Source: Synechococcus sp. WH 7805 (GTDB lineage Bacteria > Cyanobacteriota > Cyanobacteriia > PCC-6307 > Cyanobiaceae). Taken from it: a stretch of DNA of 64,000 bases. How positions within the stretch are numbered: the first letter of the stretch is position 1; every line of letters begins with the position of its first letter. The translations under genes and the position numbers were made by a program. Shown here in pieces: positions 58,184 to 64,000 of the stretch. The notes under the pieces are model-generated. The model saw nothing but the letters and a program-made list of their open reading frames with translations. It was not told where the DNA came from and did not search any database. Where the stretch lies: NCBI RefSeq assembly GCF_000153285.1, contig NZ_CH724168.1:641854-705853 (forward strand), written 5' to 3'.

Positions 58184-58633
58184 TCAGGTCATACCCGGGA
58201 AGATGCTGTCTGGATGGTCCTCAACTGGCCAATCCTCATTCACGCCTCCGATCAAGAGTTCCTCGATCTGTACAAGATCAGAATCGAGTTGACGCAAGGC
58301 GTTGATCAGCACATCAAGGGAGAACCCATCACTCGTTCCAAGATCGACCCAGCAACGAGCCCAATCCTGCTCATACTCGAGTTGGCCCATGTTGTGCATC
58401 AACGCCGGCATCACTGAGGTGGACTCTTCATTGTCGTAACTCATCCAGCTGAGCTCATCACCCTCTTCGTGCACCTGCATGGATTCCGCATTGAAGCCTC
58501 CAAGCCTTCCCAGCACGTACCAGCTGTCGAAGATTCCATCGACATAGTTGCGCTCACCTTGGCTAGGAACTTCGCTGAAGCGCAGCCAGAGCCAGCAGTT
58601 GAAGGGATCAACCTCTCGGAAGCGAACGTGCAT
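58184..58633 (-). CDS. DUF3531 protein
   Basis: The 149-residue acidic protein matches DUF3531, known from cyanobacteria and plastid lineages (DPFNCWLWLRF, VDGIFDSWYVLGRLGGFN, YEQDWARCWVDLGTSDGFSL). Function unknown. It forms a probable operon with rsmE. Confidence 0.85.
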   Translation of the reverse strand: MHVRFREVDPFNCWLWLRFSEVPSQGERNYVDGIFDSWYVLGRLGGFNAESMQVHEEGDELSWMSYDNEESTSVMPALMHNMGQLEYEQDWARCWVDLGTSDGFSLDVLINALRQLDSDLVQIEELLIGGVNEDWPVEDHPDSIFPGMT

Positions 58634-58724
58634 GGCCTTCAGATGACCACCGCATCATCGCTGGCTTCAGCCTGATCGACCATGCTGGGTTTGCCTGGAT
58701 AAGGGATACAGCGCGTTTTAGGAA

Positions 58725-59357
58725 ATGCTGGAACTCACCGATATCCACTACAAACCGGCAACCGCAGGAAGTTCCATCCTCAACGGAGTCTCCCTGACGG
58801 CGCAACAGGGCAGCCCCCTGCTGATTTCAGGGGAAAGCGGCAGCGGTAAAACAAGCCTCCTGGAGATCATCAGCGGCATGGTCGGAGCCCAATCCGGCAG
58901 CATCACCTGGAAGGGAGCAAGCCTGAATCAACGCCAGCGACGCTGGCTTTGCGGTGTCGTGTTCCAATTTCCTGAACGTCACTTCTTAGGACTGAGCGTG
59001 AGCCAGGAACTGAAACTGGGTCATCGCCGACTGGCCGGTGACGACCAGATTGAGGTCCTCAGCCAGGTGGGACTGCATGGGGTGGACAACCGACAGGCTC
59101 CGGAGCGGCTCAGTGGCGGGCAACAACGACGGCTGGCTTTGGCCGTGCAGCTTCTGAGAAAACCAGAGGTCCTGCTCCTTGATGAACCGACCGCGGGCCT
59201 GGACTGGTCGGTTCGAGGTGAGGTCTTGGACCTGCTCTTCAACCTATCCAGACAGCATGTTTTGATCGTGGTGACCCATGAACCCGATCTGTTCCGGAGC
59301 TGGAACTGCAAGCACAACCAACTGCGCGACGGCCAGCTGCTCGCTCTGTCACCATGA
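58725..59357 (+). CDS. ABC transporter ATPase, EcfA/CbiO-like
   Basis: The 210-residue ATPase has Walker A GESGSGKT (36-43), a Q-loop FQFPERHFLGLSVSQEL typical of cobalt/ECF-type ATPases, the LSGGQQRRLALA signature and Walker B LLLDEPTAGLD. No permease gene is adjacent. It is 21 bp before hslO and likely co-transcribed. Confidence 0.88.
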   Translation: MLELTDIHYKPATAGSSILNGVSLTAQQGSPLLISGESGSGKTSLLEIISGMVGAQSGSITWKGASLNQRQRRWLCGVVFQFPERHFLGLSVSQELKLGHRRLAGDDQIEVLSQVGLHGVDNRQAPERLSGGQQRRLALAVQLLRKPEVLLLDEPTAGLDWSVRGEVLDLLFNLSRQHVLIVVTHEPDLFRSWNCKHNQLRDGQLLALSP

Positions 59358-59378
59358 CCGCTGCGATGCAGGGCAGCC

Positions 59379-60287
59379 ATGGCTGATCGGCTGGTGCGGG
59401 CGACCGCAGCTGGGGGGGGAATCAGGCTTGTCGCCGTGACCACCAGCGACACAACCCGATACGCCCAGGTTCGCCACGGGCTCTCCTATCTCACCACCGT
59501 GATGCTTGGACGGGCCATGAGTGCAGGGCTGCTTCTGGCCAGTTCCATGAAGGTGAGCCACGGAAGGGTCAATCTCAGACTGGGGTCGGACGGCCCTATC
59601 CGAGGTCTCTCGGTGGACGCCGGACGGGATGGACGGGTTCGTGGCTATGTGGGCAATCCAAATCTGGAACTCGATCCAGTCCGCTCCACCAACGGTCAAG
59701 CCAGTTTTGATTTCACAACGGCCGCGGGAACGGGCTACCTGCATGTGGTGCGAGACGAAGGGAAAGGTGAACCTTTCAGCAGCACGGTCGAGCTCGTGAG
59801 CGGATGCATCGGTGAGGATGTGGCGTCCTACCTGCTGCACTCCGAACAGACTCCATCGGCAGTGTTTGTGGGTGAAACCATCAACAGCGATGGCTTGGAA
59901 AGCAGCGGTGGACTGCTGGTGCAGGTTCTTCCCAAAGCCGCTGAAGAGCCCGCCTTGGTGGCCTTACTTGAGGAACGCTGCCGTGAGATTCAGGATTTCA
60001 GCAAACAGCTGAACAGCTGCGGTGATCATCCGGAGCAATTGATCCAACAAGTCTTCCCCGATCTGGATCCACAACCGATTCCGAGTGGTGAACCGATGCA
60101 ATCAGTGTCGTTCCACTGCCCTTGCAGCAGAGAGCGCAGCTTGGGAGCCCTCACGCTGCTTGGCCCTGATGAGCTCACCGACATGTTGAAAAACGATCGG
60201 GGCGCAGAGCTCACCTGTCACTTCTGCAGCGAGGTGTACAAGGTCGATGAGGTTGAGCTTGCGGAACTGATCAAAACCTTGGCTTGA
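59379..60287 (+). CDS. hslO: Redox-activated chaperone Hsp33
   Basis: Hsp33 is a holdase switched on when its zinc cysteines oxidise. The 302-residue protein has the chaperone domain ([18 protein letters not shown]) and a C-terminal redox switch of CPC and CHFC cysteine pairs. Its stop codon abuts the convergent gene at 60288. Confidence 0.94.
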   Translation: MADRLVRATAAGGGIRLVAVTTSDTTRYAQVRHGLSYLTTVMLGRAMSAGLLLASSMKVSHGRVNLRLGSDGPIRGLSVDAGRDGRVRGYVGNPNLELDPVRSTNGQASFDFTTAAGTGYLHVVRDEGKGEPFSSTVELVSGCIGEDVASYLLHSEQTPSAVFVGETINSDGLESSGGLLVQVLPKAAEEPALVALLEERCREIQDFSKQLNSCGDHPEQLIQQVFPDLDPQPIPSGEPMQSVSFHCPCSRERSLGALTLLGPDELTDMLKNDRGAELTCHFCSEVYKVDEVELAELIKTLA

Positions 60288-60977
60288 TCAGGCCAGAAGC
60301 AGCGTTCCAGCGAGGAGCAGCAGCAGGGCAGGCAATGCTTGCAACTGTTCCATGGTGAAAGGCAGACCCGAGCCGGTCACGGCAACACTGAGCAAGGCCC
60401 CAACCACAAGACCGAGGATTAACAACAAGACGCCCCAACCCAAGGAGCTAAGGGGACGGCGTCCACGGCGGATCTGACTAAGGAACAAACCGATCGTTCC
60501 CAAAGCGAGAAGCAGCTCGATCGTCTGCGGTGCAAACAGCAACAAGAGCAGAGCAAGAGCTCCTAGGGAGAGGCGGACCAACAGCCCCTGACCTTCAACA
60601 AGCGTGAGATCGGGCACCATCGCCGATCCCTTAAAAGAAGGAGCTGGAAGTGAAAGATTGCGAAACCGAGTGAGCAGAGCCGCCGGTCCGTTGGTGGTTT
60701 GAACCATCCCTCCCTCGCCCTGCTGACGCTCTACGCGCGAAGCTGTCGCCGCTTCAGCGCTCAGGCGGCCGGACTGACGATCGCGAAGACGATCCATGAG
60801 AACGCCGTCATAGGCCGCTTCGACCTTCGCGCGAGCCACTACATCGTCACCGCAGGCCTTGAGAACTCGATCACGGGCGCGTTGCACCTCGTCAAAACTG
60901 GCGTCGGACTGAATTTGCAACAGCTGGTAAGGATCCTGTCCATCGGAGTCCTCACCAGGGTTCAGCCCTGCCGCCAT
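60288..60977 (-). CDS. CPP1-like (DUF3353) membrane protein
   Basis: The 229-residue protein has an N-terminal J-like helical domain (DPYQLLQIQSDASFDEVQRA) and three C-terminal membrane segments. It resembles plant CPP1/CDF1, which stabilises protochlorophyllide oxidoreductase, so a role in chlorophyll synthesis is possible. It lacks an HPD motif, so it is not a true DnaJ. Confidence 0.85.
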   Translation of the reverse strand: MAAGLNPGEDSDGQDPYQLLQIQSDASFDEVQRARDRVLKACGDDVVARAKVEAAYDGVLMDRLRDRQSGRLSAEAATASRVERQQGEGGMVQTTNGPAALLTRFRNLSLPAPSFKGSAMVPDLTLVEGQGLLVRLSLGALALLLLLFAPQTIELLLALGTIGLFLSQIRRGRRPLSSLGWGVLLLILGLVVGALLSVAVTGSGLPFTMEQLQALPALLLLLAGTLLLA

Positions 60978-61053
60978 CGATGTTCTCTTCTCTTGATGAA
61001 TGGTATCGAGGATGAAGACCAGATGAGTTGATCAACCGCCATCGACAAACGAT

Positions 61054-61413
61054 TCAGAACAGAGGGGGCCCATGCCGGAAGCCTTGTTGACGTTCGCAAC
61101 GATGGCGGAAACCGGGAACTTCAGTGCTGAGAAGAAATTGGCGATGCTTGATCAACGGCATCTGCGGCGGCAGGTGATATCCCTCAAGCACCTCCACGCG
61201 ATCTCTGCAATCACGGAAGCAAACGTAATCCGTTCCTCCGTCATCACAGGGCCGAAGCAGCCAGAGGGTGTCCAAACCACACCGCACAAGAATATGCAGT
61301 CTGGCGATTTCAATCTGCTGCCGTGAGGACCATCCGGGGATACGGACAGCCACACCGGACGCAAGTAAAGAGTGGGTTAAGGCTGAATGGAGATGAAAGA
61401 GGCTGTGATGCAA
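61054..61413 (-). CDS. Possible hypothetical protein
   Basis: The 119-residue frame contains a plausible folded core (IEIARLHILVRCGLDTLWLL, DGGTDYVCFRD). It is the best candidate in the 409-bp gap 60978-61386, where plus-strand frames look less protein-like. It overlaps the 5' end of the small plus-strand gene at 61387, so both may not be real. Confidence 0.35.
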   Translation of the reverse strand: MHHSLFHLHSALTHSLLASGVAVRIPGWSSRQQIEIARLHILVRCGLDTLWLLRPCDDGGTDYVCFRDCRDRVEVLEGYHLPPQMPLIKHRQFLLSTEVPGFRHRCERQQGFRHGPPLF

Positions 61414-61545
61414 ACCCTGACCCGACCCCCATCCACTCGTCAGAGCCAGCCATTGGCGTTTGAGTCAGGCACTTGGCCCGAGGCTGCTGCCCACGATGTC
61501 AAGACGTGGCTTCAAGCTCTGATCAACGTCTGGTTCAAAGGCTGA
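61387..61545 (+). CDS. Very small hypothetical protein (52 aa)
   Basis: The frame encodes [19 protein letters not shown] and ends [16 protein letters not shown] with a TGA at 61543-61545. The amphipathic C-terminal helix and protein-like composition suggest a real gene. A start at 61408 (MQTLTRP) is also possible. It overlaps the prfC stop region by 11 bp (convergent). Confidence 0.45.
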   Translation: MEMKEAVMQTLTRPPSTRQSQPLAFESGTWPEAAAHDVKTWLQALINVWFKG

Positions 61546-63172
61546 TCGGCTCGACACCACTCACCACAGGAGCAACCGTGCTGAGCTCGAGAGCAGGATG
61601 CTCTTCAGACAACTGATTGAGGTTCCACTGATTCTTGAATAACAACACCGGGCGGTTCCATGCGTCGCGAACGGTCTTGCAGTTGAAAATCCGACCCACC
61701 TTCTCTAGCGCTGGCCAACCACCATTCACCCAGCGGGCTACCTGATAACCCAGAGGTTCAAGCCTGGTATCTACGCCATATTCATTCTCTAAACGGTGCT
61801 GAACCACCTCAAGCTGTAGTTGACCAACAGCCGCGAGGATCGGATCGCGTTTGCTCTCATCGGTGTCATAGAGAATCTGCACGGCACCCTCCTCGCGCAG
61901 CTCATTCACACCTTTGCGGAAATTTTTGAAGGCTGAGGGATTCGGATTGCGGAGCCAACTAAAGATCTCCGGACTGAAACAGGGAATGCCCTCGTACTCA
62001 ACCTTGGAACCCACATAAAGAGTGTCCCCGATCGAAAACATGCCTGGATTATTGAGACCGATCACATCCCCGGGATAGGCGTCCTCCACCACAGCACGAT
62101 CCTGACCAAAGAGCTTCTGGGGCCGGGAGAGACGAATGGTTCGGCCTGTTCGCGCGTGGCGGACGGTCATGTCCTTCTCAAACCTGCCGCTGCACACCCG
62201 CACGAAAGCCACACGATCGCGATGGCGTGGATCCATGTTGGCCTGAAGCTTGAACACGAAGCCACTGAAATCTGGGCTCAATGGATCAACAGGCCCGTCA
62301 TGACCGAGTCGAGCCACTGGTTTCTGCGCCATCTCCAGAAAGGCGTTGAGGAAAGGACGCACACCGAAATTGGTCATCGCTGATCCGAAGAACACCGGCG
62401 TGAGCTCACCGGCATGCACCAGCTCGAGGTCGAGCTCCGCTCCGGCAGCGTCCAAAAGATCCATCTCCTCAACCGCCTGATCCAGGAGGTCGGACTCCAC
62501 CAGATCCAGAAGTTCTGGATCATCCAGAGACAGATGACGTTCTTCTGACTGCTTGCCGCGTTCAGCACGACTGAACAACACCACCTCACGGGTCCGCCGG
62601 TCGATCACACCTCGAAACTGCTCGCCACTGCCGATTGGCCAGTTGACAGCCCAGGGCGTCAATTCCAGTTCAGCTTCGATTTCATCGAGAAGCGCCAGAG
62701 GCTCGCGCCCTGGTCGATCCATTTTGTTGATGAAGGTAAAGATCGGGATCTGCCGCATTCGGCAGACCTCAAAAAGCTTGCGCGTCTGAGGCTCCAATCC
62801 CTTGGCCGCATCCTCAAGCATCACGGCATTGTCAGCCGCCGCCAGTGTCCGGTAGGTGTCCTCTGAAAAATCCTGGTGTCCGGGAGTATCGAGCAGGTTG
62901 ATGGTGTTGCCCGTGTAGTCGAACTGCAGCACCGTTGAAGTGATCGAAATCCCCCGCTGCTTCTCCAACTCCATCCAGTCGGAGGTCACCTTGCGCTGCT
63001 CTCCCCGGGCCTTGACGGCTCCAGCCTGCTGGATGGCACCGCCGTACAAGAGCAGTTTTTCTGTGAGGGTGGTCTTGCCCGCGTCTGGATGGGAAATGAT
63101 CGCAAAATTTCTGCGGCGTGCCACCGCCTCCAACAGTTCGCTGTTGTCTTGTGGACCTGATTCCGTGCTCAT
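61535..63172 (-). CDS. prfC: Peptide chain release factor 3
   Basis: RF3 is a translational GTPase that recycles RF1/RF2 from the ribosome. The 545-residue protein has G1 [14 protein letters not shown] (Lys33), the switch II motif [16 protein letters not shown] and [10 protein letters not shown]. Length is near that of E. coli RF3 (529). Its ATG overlaps the stop codon of the upstream methyltransferase gene. Confidence 0.96.
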   Translation of the reverse strand: MSTESGPQDNSELLEAVARRRNFAIISHPDAGKTTLTEKLLLYGGAIQQAGAVKARGEQRKVTSDWMELEKQRGISITSTVLQFDYTGNTINLLDTPGHQDFSEDTYRTLAAADNAVMLEDAAKGLEPQTRKLFEVCRMRQIPIFTFINKMDRPGREPLALLDEIEAELELTPWAVNWPIGSGEQFRGVIDRRTREVVLFSRAERGKQSEERHLSLDDPELLDLVESDLLDQAVEEMDLLDAAGAELDLELVHAGELTPVFFGSAMTNFGVRPFLNAFLEMAQKPVARLGHDGPVDPLSPDFSGFVFKLQANMDPRHRDRVAFVRVCSGRFEKDMTVRHARTGRTIRLSRPQKLFGQDRAVVEDAYPGDVIGLNNPGMFSIGDTLYVGSKVEYEGIPCFSPEIFSWLRNPNPSAFKNFRKGVNELREEGAVQILYDTDESKRDPILAAVGQLQLEVVQHRLENEYGVDTRLEPLGYQVARWVNGGWPALEKVGRIFNCKTVRDAWNRPVLLFKNQWNLNQLSEEHPALELSTVAPVVSGVEPISL

Positions 63173-63882
63173 GCGCTGGGCTGATCGAGACCAGCCTGAC
63201 AGCCCGTGATCCAGCCACTGATTTCGAGATAGCGATCCTCAAGTTCTCGAACCTGGAGGTGATCGAGTTGGGCGTCCCGCAGTTGCTCTTTCACCTCCTC
63301 GACCGTGAAAGCTGCGTGAAGAGAAGCCCGATAGTCCCTCTGAAGTAACTCCGGAGCATCAGCCGTGTAGCACTCACAGAGCTGATCCAGCTCAGATGAA
63401 CTGGACGGTCGCCTTAAGTCCCGATGCAGAACCAGACAGTGGCTACCGGCGAGGAGACGAAGGCATCCCCAGAGTTTCTGAGGATCATGTAAGTGATGCA
63501 GGAGGCTATTGCTCACAATCAAAGACGCCTGGGATGAGGGCGCATGCCAGGGGAGCGGAGCGACGACGTATTGGAGCCGATCACTGGGGATACTATTTTG
63601 CCGGCGGCGGTCCTCCGCCTCAAGGATCATCTGTTCGGCGGCATCCACACCGACAACAGTGCAACGCGGCCAGCGCCGGGCCAGACGTTCACTGATGTTG
63701 CCGGGACCGCAACCAAGATCAATCAGGCAGTCGCCATGGGCAGGCCAACGATCAGCGTCCCGCAGCAACTGATCAAGGCGCTCCACCAGCGCCTGGTCAG
63801 TTGAAGCAAAATCCGCCGCCGCGTAAGCCTTCACCTGCAGTGGCTCATTCATGAGCTCCGGCTCAGGCGTCCGCTGGATCAT
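63169..63882 (-). CDS. Class I SAM-dependent methyltransferase
   Basis: The 237-residue protein has SAM motif [17 protein letters not shown] (about residues 53-68), an acidic motif [11 protein letters not shown] and motif SNSLLHHL. Substrate unknown. Start may be Met11 ([15 protein letters not shown]) at 63852. It overlaps prfC by 4 bp, indicating translational coupling. Confidence 0.85.
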   Translation of the reverse strand: MIQRTPEPELMNEPLQVKAYAAADFASTDQALVERLDQLLRDADRWPAHGDCLIDLGCGPGNISERLARRWPRCTVVGVDAAEQMILEAEDRRRQNSIPSDRLQYVVAPLPWHAPSSQASLIVSNSLLHHLHDPQKLWGCLRLLAGSHCLVLHRDLRRPSSSSELDQLCECYTADAPELLQRDYRASLHAAFTVEEVKEQLRDAQLDHLQVRELEDRYLEISGWITGCQAGLDQPSA

Positions 63883-63936
63883 CGGGTCGAGTCAGTGGAC
63901 TTCAATTCCAAAGTCTGACTTCAAAAGGGACGCGCG

Positions 63937-64000
63937 ATGGCCGACGCGCTCAGAAACCGAAAGGATGCATCGATGAGGGTGAATGCAGCCACCGCTACCA
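63937..64000 (+). CDS. Possible 5' end of a gene running off the window
   Basis: An ATG at 63937 is preceded by AAGGGA at a suitable distance for a ribosome binding site and stays open to the window edge (MADALRNRKDASMRVNAAT). Only 21 residues are visible, so the call is tentative. Confidence 0.3.
   Translation, partial: MADALRNRKDASMRVNAATAT

Noticed and set aside
61072-61326. 84-residue plus-strand frame in the gap before prfC
   Set aside because: Composition is less protein-like than the minus-strand alternative, and no motif or ribosome site supports it.

Overview
The window looks like a chromosomal segment of a marine picocyanobacterium, probably the Synechococcus/Cyanobium group. This rests on a cyanobacterial-type Mg-chelatase subunit ChlH, a high-light-inducible protein, several small families found mainly in cyanobacteria (DUF3038, DUF4335, DUF2949, DUF3531, a CPP1-like protein), a type III glutamine synthetase, a phnDCE-type transporter, and short gene spacing with many ATGA-type start/stop overlaps. 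No rRNA, tRNA, CRISPR array or transposase was recognised.

Layout. (1) Positions 2-14083 are the 3' part of one giant open frame that enters from the left edge (at least 4,693 residues). It holds near-identical 342-bp DUF11-like repeats, then 22 copies of a second DUF11-like unit of 348-390 bp, then three 492-bp T1SS-143/DUF5801-like repeats, and a haemolysin-type calcium-loop module at the C-terminus. It is probably a type I-secreted surface adhesin or motility protein. A membrane-bound GGDEF-EAL protein with intact motifs follows (14407-16677). This end of the window is A+T-rich compared with the rest. (2) 16744-27048 is ordinary core genome: chlH, dapB, a membrane protein, hli plus a UbiH-like monooxygenase, DUF2949, apt, DUF3038/DUF4335, small membrane proteins and an EF-hand protein. 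(3) 27180-31262 holds an OmpR/EnvZ-like two-component pair, a PPK2 polyphosphate kinase and small proteins. (4) 31306-39305 contains an SNase-like protein, glnN and an arsenate-resistance locus: ArsJ-associated GAPDH and ArsJ on the minus strand, with MscS, ArsR and a DUF938 methyltransferase on the plus strand. Two tandem ATCAA-N6-TTGAT palindromes lie just upstream of the GAPDH gene and match the ArsR box reported in Synechocystis. (5) 39418-46615 contains an RHH-like pair, an SGNH hydrolase, an overlapping aminotransferase-phnD-phnC-phnE operon in which phnE is a double-length permease, a VOC protein and a family 4 uracil-DNA glycosylase. (6) 46652-64000 contains ispG, ctpA, small secreted proteins, mfd, a YqhA-like protein, an alternative sigma factor, a VTE6/DUF92 protein, rsmE with DUF3531, an ABC ATPase with hslO, a CPP1-like protein, prfC and a methyltransferase.

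The most distinctive systems are the giant mosaic repeat protein with its c-di-GMP neighbour, and the compact arsenate locus, where an organoarsenical-forming GAPDH and its exporter sit behind a double ArsR operator. Functions are assigned by reading motifs and recalling families. No database search was run.
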